Assembly (NCBI GenBank): GCA_032209605.1
Contig: JASFXZ010000005.1
Location: forward strand, 28,880,905 to 28,944,904
Direction of reading: 5' to 3'
Source: Mactromeris polynyma
Lineage: Eukaryota > Mollusca > Bivalvia > Venerida > Mactridae
DNA length: 64,000 bases
Of the stretch, positions 38,338 to 50,700 are shown one piece after another. Within the stretch, counting starts at the first letter, position 1. Each line of letters begins with the position of its first letter. A program made the position numbers and the translations under genes. Under the pieces are notes generated by a model that worked only from the letters and a program-made list of their open reading frames with translations, did no database searches and was not told the DNA's origin.

Positions 38338-38530
38338 AAAGAGAGAATAAGTTGCTACAAGGAACGCCACATGCGCAAGACAATCCCTCCTCACACAGAC
38401 CTCCGGGAAATGTAATGATAGATGTGAGTGCAGAGGGAAAAGTATTGGGGCGACTTTTTACGCCCACCGTCCAGCACAGGCAAAACAACTGTAATAATAA
38501 AGGGAGATTAAGTTGCTACAGGGTACGCCA
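38338..38530 (+). repeat. dispersed repeat family 'ttgctacaggg', second copy in unit 2
   Basis: gagaataagttgctacaagg, caagacaatccctcctcaca, acctccgggaaatg; the head motif appears again at the right end (agattaagttgctacagggt). Unit 1 lacks an insertion between the corresponding flanks aaatgaa and atcat near 29409. A reversed fragment lies at 38735-38795 (cttgcacctcctcagtgcct). Confidence 0.78.
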
Positions 38531-40105
38531 CAAAATCACTTTTGTTTGAGTTTCATTGGTCTCATAATAGATGATGTAATTATTGACGGGTTGAGCGACT
38601 GACCCCTAATTTGAGAGTTTGAATCCATTCTTGGGGTAGGTTGAACGACGATATTGGCACAAGTCAAGAGTTGTAAAGGTATTTTTATTTTCTTCATAGT
38701 TGTTTTATGGACAATTCCTTGCACAACTATTCCCATACATGTTTACCCTTGCACCTCCTCAGTGCCTAATAGTTTGTAGACTGTTGTTTTCACAAGCTTC
38801 TACAAAACAGAGCAGCTTGCATTTTGTTGCTGATTTTTGTTCGAAAATATTGAAACACACTCAATGCATTTTTTTTTTCAATTTTCATGAGTGATGATTT
38901 CGCAGATAATTTGATAAAAAATACAATTCGGATAGTTGAGTTTTTTTAATTGCACTCGATTATTTGTACAAGAAAGTAAAATGATACTGTTATTCAGAAA
39001 AGAATGAACTCTCACGAGACGAAGGGAATGTGAGAACAAAGCTTTAGCCTTGAACAGAATCCAAATTATGAATGAGTTTGTGATATTCTAAAAATAGTTT
39101 ACAATTATCAGTAACCAGAAACAAATTGAAAATATGACAAGCAGTTTTATGGGCGGCATTCGCATTTATCAAACCCAAGGCTCCGTGGGAAATTAAACGA
39201 ATCTCTCTGTCAAGCTATATTTCATCTCATGGAACCGATTTCAGTCGGATGTACGGAAACTGTGGCGTGATAGTATGGTGTGTTTAAATGAGGTAAACTG
39301 TTATGTTTTACTTGACAAATATATTTCTGTCAAATCTGATACCATTTTTTGGTGTCAATTACATGGTCTCAGATGGGAAGACAATGTCTTCTATGAGGTG
39401 AATGTAACATCTCGGGATATGCTTCGGAATTTTCAATGATTTGTTCAAGTCTCAAAGGCATTTTAATATGCAAATTCACTGTTCGCCTTTTTGAACTAAT
39501 GTCTGCAGATTTATTGCTTCACTGTGTTTTCATTCTACGCTGTCATTGACGAGGCCAGAAGTGCTCGTCTATTCCAAATTAAAAGTAGCTATGATGACGG
39601 GTCCGTAATCCTAGACTCGCATTACAGACACGTAATCGTAGCCACTTCATTTTCAAGGGAGATAAAAATGACCATGAAACCATGTAAATGGAAGGCTGTC
39701 TTGCTGCTTTTGTAACCAATTACGTGTGAACTCGGTAAAGTAATGATTTGTATACCATTCAATGTTTGGTTAAATGACTTCTATCGGACTTAATAGTGAA
39801 CAAGTATACAAAGGCATTCATGATTTGGATGGCGATGCATAGAATCCCCGAAAACACCGAAAACCCGGTAAACAATGGATAGCGTGTTTATATTCTTTAA
39901 TTGCATGTTTCATGCTGTAAATATCGTATATTGTGTTGTTTTACTTGTTCATGGAAATTGGAATCAAAATACGCAGTGTATGTTGCATATTTCAGGTTTG
40001 TGTATGTGCAATTGCTTTTTAGTCCGCAGTGGGGAACTGTTGAAAAACTACCCGTCGGCACCGAAATCACGAATGCCAAAGCATTCTTGTATATCAGTCA
40101 ATTGT

Positions 40106-40275
40106 AGTCCCATCTGGTAAGCTGAGTTGGTAGAGCGTTGGGTAGTGACCCGGGCGGGTCAGGACATGCACTTATATGACATTTGGCAACGGCTGTTTGT
40201 CCTGTACCTCTGATTCATACGAAGAAGTTGTCAGTTTGCTTACGACAAGGCAAGTTAGTACAGGTGTATAAACAA
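40106..40275 (+). repeat. old tRNA-derived SINE
   Basis: gctgagttggtagagcgttg resembles a tRNA A box, followed by gaagaagttgtcagtttgct and caaggcaagttagtacagg as in the SINE bodies. The paralogous copy in unit 1 is at about 31998-32165, so this insertion predates the duplication. Confidence 0.65.
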
Positions 40276-40357
40276 TTCAAGGACAATTTGTAAGGTCACC
40301 TGTGATTAATTTCGTGAACTCATTGTATAATATCATCGTTCTCTCGACAATTGTGAA

Positions 40358-40691
40358 ATAACTAGATATTCGAATATTCGTTTGAACGTTCGAATTTTCG
40401 AATACTGTTTCGGCATTCGAATATTCGGTCAACCTTCCGATATTTTCAATATAAAAGCTGAATGCAAGTGTATTAAATTTCAATGACGGACATTATCGCA
40501 TTGAATGACAATTGATTTTTTTCTACTTCAGTGATCAGGTTAATACTAAAAACTGGTAATAAGCATAAAGTTAAACTTCGAATTAAATTCAAATGTATTA
40601 TTATTAAATAAGAAGGTCGAATGTTCGAATATTCGTTCGGAAGGTTGACCGAATATTCGAATACCAAAATTGCCATTCGTTGACATCCCTA
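40358..40691. mobile_element. foldback element rich in TTCGAATATTCG
   Basis: cgaatattcggtcaaccttc at 40420 is answered by gaaggttgaccgaatattcg near 40640. Outer parts repeat cgaatattcgt and ttcgaattttcg. The spacer of about 170 bp is AT-rich. No coding capacity. Confidence 0.75.
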
Positions 40692-41607
40692 GAAACAAAA
40701 TCTAACGACATACCCATTTGATTGACTGTGCTTTATAACTCACACTATCAGTTCTTGAGAAAAAATCTGAATTTGAGACGGATCTCAATCGATATCATTA
40801 TATGTAAAAGCGGATTTTCCGGTTGGTGTGACTTAACGCAACGTTGACACAATGCGTTACGTACTGGAGTGAGACGCCATAATCAGAGAACTGTAAGGCA
40901 TTTTAGCCAAATACCAGTAGAAGCGAAATTATTTGTCACAGCTATTGAAATGCGTTTTGATGGAATAATTGAACGTTTGTGATTATATAAAAAAAGAAGC
41001 AACACAAATTACCTGACTCAAACAACACATATATTTCACACAAAAAACAATAAACAATACAATATATATACGAATAATTAAGGCAAAAGATGAAATTACG
41101 TAAGTAATGCACATTTTAAACGACATATACAAAACATGTCATGTCATAACTTATTAAATATTTATGTATTCACAACAGTTAATGTAGTTCACACTTATTA
41201 TGTCAAACTTGCTTATGGTCAATTTACCAGATATCTGGCATAGAATTTTAACACATTACATTATTAATCAATAACAACAAAAGTGATATTTTCCTTCGAG
41301 AAAATAAAAAAAATACTTTTATGTTGAATTATACTATATAACCACATAAAGGTATGCACGGATATAAAATGTAGTACATACGTATCATGTAAAGTTCCAA
41401 ACAACGGAATGATGTAAAATATTAACGTTTACCTTCCCTGGCATTAATTGAAGAACTCCAAAGAGAGATCACTGCTTAGGATATCTTTAATTGACACCGA
41501 CTAATTCTCAATGTTAATCTTGCAAGCAAGATTATACATTTATATGACATGATGTCATTAGAGTTTTGAAAACAAACTAATTAAACTGTAAAGTCCGATA
41601 TGTTTCG

Positions 41608-41613
41608 TTTATT
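41608..41613 (-). terminator. candidate poly(A) signal for the receptor (long-tail form)
   Basis: AATAAA on the minus strand about 106 bp after the stop codon at 41719. A good position for the end of the long-tail transcript. Confidence 0.5.
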
Positions 41614-41718
41614 TACACAGATTTTCGACTATGCGTTTCGAACACTTATTCTATCATTCACCATCGTGAAAACTTGCCAACTGATCCAACTTGATCTTGC
41701 GTCACAACGGCTTGGGAT

Positions 41719-41796
41719 TTAAACATATCCATCATCAAATGGCTTGTTCTCGGCTTCCTCTGTAAGTGGTGTCATTTGGAACGCTTCACTAGGCAT
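41719..41796 (-). CDS. receptor alternative terminal exon B2
   Basis: Acceptor tttctttctacag, then MPSEAFQMTPLTEEAENKPF and DDGYV with TAA at 41719-41721; 78 bp. In phase with exon B1. An acidic tail end, followed about 106 bp later by AATAAA. Its first codon is an internal ATG, not a start. Confidence 0.78.
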   Translation of the reverse strand: MPSEAFQMTPLTEEAENKPFDDGYV

Positions 41797-44700
41797 CTGT
41801 AGAAAGAAAAATACCAAATTGCAGTAAAATTAAGCTGCGTGTACGTTTTTGCTCTACTCGGATGGTGATACAATTTCAAACCACCAGAATTGCATTCATT
41901 TACCTTTCACAAAATGAATGTATGTCAGTTTGATATTGACTTGTTTCTAAACCGAAAGTAGCCAATTTCACACATCAATTTGAAAGTTGAAACTGACAAA
42001 TAGGACATGAGTTCCTATTTGATAATTTTGATTTTGACATGGAATAACATTAAGGGTCGTTTAAGTATAAAGCTTTTCGTTAGTGTTTCTTGTAAGACAA
42101 CGTTTCATTGAATAGCTTACGATGGATTTCTTGAGTGACAAAATGTGTCTTCGACTCACGCATTAATAACATAAAAAGTCAGCCAAATCGAAATCTAATG
42201 AAGCATTATGAATCTGAGTATTATAGTTTCGATTTTTTTATCAACATTGACATAAGGTCTATGTAGATGCTATCACCAGGCTCATTCCTAGAAGACATTT
42301 ATGGGGTCACACCATTTGTTATTTCACCAAAGTATTGAAAGTAACACACGGTTAATACGACTCGCCCGTGACGCATTTATGATATTAATTAATTGTGATA
42401 ATTGCCGTTATATTTTTCACAAAATGTTGAATGTAATTTAAAACGAATATAACAAAAACCGACGCTAATATATCTTTAAAGGATACCTTGGTACCATTTG
42501 ACGTAACGGAGGCTTCGGCGTAGTACGGAGACTGGCGTTTAAGCGCTCCCTTCCCGTACGACAAATCCGGAAGTGTGAAGGTCAGTGTTGTACTTTTCCT
42601 ACGTCCGCCATGAATTCGTCGACTGCCTTGACGACGAAATAGGGTACATTGTGGGAGATTCCGACGTAGTATGGTGATTACCTGGTGAGTATTATGAATA
42701 AAAATTGACTTATAAATACTTAAAAACCTAGAATCAAACATGTTTACGACAGTAAAACATCTTATTTGCCACGGTATGCCGACAGACAGTAATAATTAAC
42801 GTCGAAATGTTCATCATTATTGAAATACAATGGTTGTTTGACTTCATTTCATGTTTTTTTTTGCATATTCATTCTAAGTGTTAAATATTTTTTCTTTTTT
42901 AAATGAAACAAACGAAATCAATTTCATATGATTATAACAGCAAAGGTCATGATGGAAACATTCATGAACTGCTGGAATATTTTGAGTGTTTTTTTATATT
43001 TGGATTGTCTCCCTGGCATTGTTATTAGTCTAAATATATATTTATATACTGTTCATCTTTCGTCATACTCAACAAACGACTGAAAACAATCATTTTCAAA
43101 ACAAGTACATGCACATAGAAAAATCATGATATTGTCCATTTGAACAAAAAAAAGCTGAAACATTTTGCTTGATATTTAAGCAATGTTCTAAACTCTTTTT
43201 TATATATATATATATAATCAGCATGTTCACCGACGTATGTAGTATAGTATAATTCAAACACATGCCATAATAAACATATCTGGTACGTACTGAAGTGATT
43301 GAGTCTTAAATTTTTATGTTGACAATCATAATCACAACTCAAACATATCTGCGTTATCAGAGGATGCTTCCTCAAAATATCGTAACGCCATTAAAAAAAA
43401 TAGTTTAATGCAATAATTGTCACTTTGATTATATCACAATATCCCTTCAAGGTACATACGAACAAACGAGTAATATTCGGGTCGTCGTGAAGGACTCGAG
43501 TCCGTTGCATGCCATCAAGCCATCACTAAAGAGTTGTTTGTTTAGCATAACCGTACGAAATTCCTGATCATGGCTCTCGAAAACTTTCTGAGATGTCCGG
43601 ATGGAGAAAATCTTTATGAGCAGCATTTTATTAGTTGGAACTTGAATTACTATAAAAAGTAAAACGTATTTACCAACCTATCTACCCACCTCACATTGTC
43701 TGGATAGGTTATTTCAAACAAACACCTTTTTGAAGAATGGCCTTACCGGCTTGATTTTAGATATGGTTTTGCATTTCTGTTAGCGTTTCTCTGTCATCAG
43801 TCGCAGGCAATTTGTCTCTAGGGAAATACGCAGCATCACCTCGGGGTTATATTGAAAACATCTCTCAGTCGAAATGTTGATTAATTCTACTAGGACTGAC
43901 TTCGAGACTGGGTTTCCAATATTTTATCCAGTCTTAAACACGAAGCTGTGGTTTTTAATTACTCGCTGTCTTATAAATCAAACATTGGAGCGTTATGATT
44001 TCAGCACATATATTTCTTGACTATCCGTTCTCCATTGACATTGTTAGTAATGTAAATGATATCTTTAAGGCGATATATGCCCTTGCAAATAGCCATATTT
44101 GCTTTTTAGCAATAGTTTTGAAACTACATATTATAGCAAGGTGAAATGTACCCTGTTTTATCGTTATACAGTCTTTCAAATAATACTGCCATAGTTTTGT
44201 AAAAATGTTAAAATAATGAAGTTATTTAACAAAATGTACATGTTGTCCGGTAAGTCATTGCTCAAGCGTTAATTTTGCAAAAGCAACGCATGTATACAAA
44301 GATAATAATCAAATCTACCTCATGCTATCAAGAATTTGTCTAAAAAACCCATACAGTTAAGTTTTTATTCCAAAATAACAGCAACAGAAGCAAGGGAAGA
44401 GTAAGGAAAATCGAGTTTTTATATTTCTATTGATATAATTTTGAAAACAAAACTCGATAGCATAAGCTAGTATACTTTCTCTCCTTTCCAAAACTATTTT
44501 TGATATTAAAACACTTTACAGAATTTTATGTGTATATACCAGAATGTAAAACATCATCAAAAGTTATACTACATGTACACATTTACTTTACAGAGTATAT
44601 TGATAAACTTGTCAGAACACATGGCAAGTCTATCGCCTTAACACGTTTTATTTGCTTATTAATGTTCAGACACACCATAAAAGAGCTGGAATGTTTGTGA

Positions 44701-47700
44701 AATCTGGCCTAGAATAATTTACAGATATTGGAATAAGAAGTGAATATGTTGTGGTTTGAATTGAAGGATTTGTGTCTCAAGTACAGGAAGTTCGCTTGTC
44801 CCAGAGATCCGGAATATGTTTAGAAGTAGACGGAATGTCACGTTTTAAAGAAGAAAGTCGCCCTTATTCGATAAATGCGTTTAATTGCGAGAACAAACTT
44901 CATGTATTTGGGACAAGCAGTCATTGAGCGCGATTTGAAAAAAATCTCAAATATGATCATTCTCAGACTTAAATTTGCATGATCATATACATTTCTATTT
45001 TGAATTAAAGAATGAAATAGTTCGAGTTAGTGCGTAAAGTAGAGGTAGGCATACAAAGTAAAAGTCAAATTTATATATCATAATGTCACCCCTATTATAA
45101 GGTCCAGTCATTTCTGACTTATGCGATACCTTTCTGATCACATTTACTTGCCGATTCCTATCATTTAATGCCAGGAACTAGGCAGGTAGGCAAACGAAAA
45201 CCATTATTTAACAAGCTGGCAGTTCACCAGCCGGTCATATCGGAAAGGACTACAATAATTAGAACCGTCGACGCCCCGCTCCCAAAGCACTTCTTAATGA
45301 CGAATATGTTTATTGCACACTTTTCATCGAAAAATAAATGAAATGTTGTCTAAGTGCTAGTGGTTATGGTCACTGATTTCAAGTCACTTGTCCCTCATTG
45401 CTGCCGATTCATAATATACCTGTGATGTAGGCATTTGTACATGAGATAGCAATCTAGTTTGCCTACGGAAGATCGGTGGTTCTACCAGGTGCCCGCCTAC
45501 GGCCATAATAATGTTAGAAAGGGCACATGGGGTCGTCCTCCAGCCTTATAGCGGGAAACATCACTTCATGACCCAGACTGTTCATGTGACTTAAGTCCCA
45601 ATACAAAAACTAATTATACAAACACATGTCCTTATGGTTATTTTAGCTCTCTGTGAAGTTAATGTATTGTTTCAAAATATTTGTATATTGTGCTCATATA
45701 AGGTCAGTCTTAATCTGCTACAGTAACATATTTTGAAAAGAAAATATGTTATGCCTTAACCGGTCTGTACCCCAGAGCTAAATGAATACTATCCAGACAC
45801 ATCGTGCATTTCTTGATTATCACACCACCTACCGGTGCCTTTAATATAAAAAAGGGAACTTTTTTGATCCGCACCTCAACCGAAATGGATTTAAAACCAG
45901 GGCCATAATTGATAGGATGAGCGCCATTGCAAAGGCTGCCAATGACTCATGCAGCAAAAGTGACCACAAAACGGCTGTGCCGAACTTGTCCGTCATAAGT
46001 CACGTTCTGCTCGCTATGTATATACTTGCATAGAATATTCACTAAAGTAATTTTAATCGTATCTCAAAATGGTATATCTTTAGAGCATTGAATGACCATT
46101 GCTGTCATGTCTCTACCTTACTGCCCGTAGATAAGACAGTGTAGTAGTCGTAACTGTGTATTAAGACGAAGTCTATATCTACGTAAACCAAAATATGGAT
46201 ATAATGTAGAATTTTCCCCCCACAAAGAGTAGGCGTTATTGCGTAGTTATTGTTCGAGTAATCACAAAAATAAAGTGTTCAGGGTACATTAAAAAGATAT
46301 ATGAGTATATGATATAAGAATTTTAGAAATACACGATACATGTGCTTGATAACATTATGATTTTTTATTTTGTAGTAATTTTCGAACATTTTCCATTGAT
46401 ACAAAGCAACCGTTCCATTCGGCACTTTCAGTGCTTTGATTTTGTAGATCTGTAAAATTCTAAATATTATTTTGATACAATTCAAAACTGTAATGCAGTA
46501 TTGGAATTTCTTTATCTTTTATGAAATAAATACGTTGATTTTACCACAACCACAACAAAGAGACGTTTTCCCAGATTATTGTTTTGGCTTTCTACGAAAG
46601 AATAACTAGTCGACAGTTTTTTTTCAAGTTTTATGAACTTTATTTCATATTAACAACAACATTCTCATTTTCACACACGCATTAGAAGTTAGAAAATCAT
46701 ATTATATATGTTTCCTGTCTTTTGACGACATAAATGACTAATAAAACAAAACAAATAATTGAAATACTGCAAACATGCAATGAAAATACAACAACAGTAT
46801 ATAAATAGAACAGCATGACACGTCTTTAATTAAAGTTTATGATTTATAAACAATGCATACAGAACTTTCAGAAGTTAATTTAGAACATGCATCAATGAGT
46901 CATTTCCGAAATCCTAAAAAATAAGATTCGATATTCAACAATTAATTTAAACCCAACTTTTTTTAATTTGAACATAATTACATTTGATCGTAAGACGAAT
47001 CAATTGCCAATGGAATAAATTCCATGGCAAAATTTACTAATTGGTCAAACTAATATATCTGACAGACTTCATTTAAAAATAGATAAAATATCTGGCTATA
47101 TAAATGAAATTAATAATTTTAAGAAAAGTAGATTAAAAACTCTAACATGAAACACCATAACATACTAAACCAGAAAGTAAAATAGCATAAAACCATTTTG
47201 CATCTACTATACTCGTGTACATATCTAAAACTGTTCTTATCAAATTATTATCAGCCGAATTAAGCCAAGTCTTCAGTGTTGAAATTGATAAAAAATATAA
47301 TGAAGTATCCCTTTAAAAACAATAAAAAGTATGACAATTGAATAGTTCACTAATGAAAGCCATGACATCTAAATTTGCAAACACAATGAAGAACATTGTT
47401 CTAGTTACTAGGTAAACTATGAACAAGCGCAGCAGAAATATAGACTGGTCAATGTTAACACTCGCGTATATGAACACAGAGATAATACACGGGTTCAAGT
47501 CTACAATAATATTGTTTCCTACGTCATGTCCAGTTTATAAATTAATGAAAAAAACATCTAACGTAAAAAAAATTCAAACTTGCCACAACTTGTGAAGGGA
47601 CACAACTGCGTAGGAGACGCAGATAATATAAGATGATAAATATTTTGTAATTATCTCCATGTATCTTTGGTTTGTGTAAATAGCACAAGGCAAATAACAA

Positions 47701-50700
47701 GCCATTTGAAAGCCAGGAAAAGGTCATGACCTGTTTATCTCCAACGCAGTGGTCTCCCTTTTCTTATTACTAAGACTGAAGTGAAGGGACCGCTAGGGTG
47801 TAAAAAGCCCGTTGAGTAGTTGACTCAATAGAGTTTCTCAAACTTAATTCATCGTGATTACTCAAAATATTTGACTGAATAGAGTTTCTCAAACTTAATT
47901 CATCGTGATTACTCAAAATATTCTTCAGACACATTGAGTTTTATTTTCATTCTCCCACAAATCCGTAGACCTGGGTTCGATTCCCGGTAGCGCCATTGAC
48001 CGATTTTTCGTGTTTCTCAAACATGACTTTATTTCCCTTTACAAGCTGCGGAGACACGAAATTGAGTGGTTAAATGAAAAATATTGACACAACAAATTAA
48101 AACCTTGTGTGTAACGGTCTTTATTCAAATATTCACCATCACGTGACATTAGTGAATGCAGTGATTGATGTACTGCTAATGAAGATAAGCACTGTGAGGA
48201 GTTTGATTTTTTGTCTGTGTAAAGTGTAGCTGATGTCACTATAATGCGCAAGTAAACGTTATATCTGACGTCATCAATAAAGTATCAGCTTATTATAAAT
48301 GAATAGATACTGGTAAGGGAGATAAGCGCTGTGAGGAGTTTGATTTTGCCAGTGTAAAGTGTAGCTGACGTCATTATAAATGCACAAGTAAACGTAATAT
48401 CTGACGTCATCAATAAATTCTCAGCTAATTATAACAGAATAAATGAACAATGATAATTCTTGATTAAATATATCTTGAGCAATAGTATAAAATAATGATC
48501 ATGCAACACAAAATAAACACACTGAAACGAAGACCATGTTGGCTTATAATAAGCGAATTTAGTCAACTTCATCGAACTATTTCCAAATAAAATGACGAAA
48601 CTTTATTTATTTTTTAAATATACTTGTCCAAAAAATGAAACGAAATGCGCATTTTTGAGCTTTGTGGACGGAATTTACTTTTGCGAGCACTTTATAATAG
48701 CCGAAAATGTATTATAATTAAAAAAATGAGCGATTTGCGAAGCCAACGCACAGCATTTTTAAGTGAATACTGTCTAACTATTGGACATATATTGTAGCCA
48801 CTACAAACTGCTGCCAGCAAGGCAACTTCAATACATTCTCGTTCTCGTACACAAACTATAAAATAATGCACTTGGTGCCAAATTTTCTACCGACGCATTG
48901 AATATTATACACACACATGACAGTTACAAGTAATTACAACACCCGTCAACTTACAAACTAACAAATAAATGATATGATAACTCCACCTGCTTCAAATGCA
49001 ATGATATGTAATGCGTATTCATTAATTTACTGTTACAAAAGGCACTTTGACCTCCTTTGACAATGACATGTGATTGCCGTGCATAAACGTAGTTTAAATT
49101 GTACATAAATTTACGTGCGCATGCGCGAACGAACATTCTATTTTTAGAACAAATACAAAGGTATGTAATGGTGGTCATTGCAATGTTATGTTTATAAAAT
49201 AATACTTATACAATACCAAAAACAATAACAACAGCATGCATAAAAATAATTTACGCGAAAAATATTTAGAATGTAATCTATGTACATATTACTCCTGACC
49301 TAAGATTATTACGTCTGTAATTCTACAACGCACAAAAAACTGCCCCTTTGAGTTTAATGATGATTCGAATTCATCATATTAGCCGATAGCTATCGATAGT
49401 AAAAAATATTATTTGTATTTGTAAGACTATAAAACGAATGCGATAACCATATAGTTTTTGTGAACATATACGATTATAGTCAATATTTTAATCAAGAGGC
49501 CTAAAAAGTAACTTTCCGGATGTGATTTAGATAAAAACTAACTAATATAAGAATAAAGCTGCAACTGAAATATTCATGCATTACACATTAATTTAAACTG
49601 ATTAATTTTTTGTTAACAATAATGGCTTGTGTCTGTCATAGGGAAATGTTGCAATTAATAAATGATTAATTAAAGGCATTAACAAAACATTGTCATACTT
49701 CATATGACATGCATGATGCAAGACAATAACAAGATGTCACTAACAACAAAAATGATACATTTCAGTGATTTAAGCAAAAAGTTGTAACTTGACTCAATTT
49801 GCACCATCAACAGTATCATTTTCCAGCAATTGTTTCTAGAAGTGTTGGTTTTGTGTCAGCCATTTTGCAAGAGGTCTTGTCACGCGACCAAAATATCTTA
49901 CAATTGCGGTAATAAATTTACAAACACCTTTACACGTTGCTTTTTCAGCAAATTGAATAAGTTTTTGAAGGGAAGGGCAGTGGTTGTACATTGACAAATG
50001 GAGAAGCCAGGCATTTTTTTCTGATTGCCATCACTATCGCTACTGTTTTGCAAGTCTTTGAGGAAATCCAAGATGGTCGCCAGTCGGCCATTTTGAATAT
50101 GAGTTAAATTATTCAAGAGTTTGTTTCAGGATTAAAAAGGGGAACATTATATTATATTCAGTGTCGGAAGTGTTTTAAATAGTAAAACATACTTAATTTT
50201 AACTTAATAATGAAATACGAGTTAATTTAAGAATCAGTCCGCTGGAGATTTACCCCCATTTTCCAGGTGATCTCAAATATTTTGTGGTCAAGTATAAGAT
50301 TTTACTCTGAATCATATATAATAAAGAGTATCTCCACATAATTTGCAGCTTAACTTTACATTGTCGTGATCCTAAAGCATTTTAACACATCGAAAATTGT
50401 GCATAACATGTGAATTCAGTTGTGTGCGATAAAAATGGAGTTGTGTCAATTAACATAACGGACTCGTCAAACACGTGGTGTGGTGTGATATGAATATTAA
50501 GCTGTAGCATGCCATAAGAAATCAGTCAAAACGTTTTTCGACCCCTCTGTCACTACAGCAATGTAGAATAGTTTTGAACCAGTCATGGTCTTTTTTCATT
50601 CCAATCTACAGTTCTATATTGTCAAAAAAACAGTATCTTTATCAGGGGATGACCAAACGATTGTCAACTATAATACTTTGTTTGGTGTCGCGGAATAACA

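Larger units (their letters stand above)
32191..40280 (+). repeat. segmental tandem duplication, unit 2
   Basis: A second, diverged copy of 23280-32190 in the same orientation, directly adjoining it. It is interrupted by the insertion of about 34353-37800 (a 'ttgctacaggg' repeat plus a foldback element), after which similarity to unit 1 resumes at gtgctcacttgatggac (compare 28895). Confidence 0.82.

Noticed and set aside
29250..38549. Similar small membrane-type frames near 29250-29620 and 38202-38549
   Set aside because: They lie in the two units of the segmental duplication, so DNA similarity explains the resemblance. The middle differs by frameshift and both run into an inserted dispersed repeat.
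42385..42741. A 118-codon single-exon gene
   Set aside because: The conserved part is exactly the phase-0 receptor exon 42487-42681. The extensions on both sides are intron read-through.
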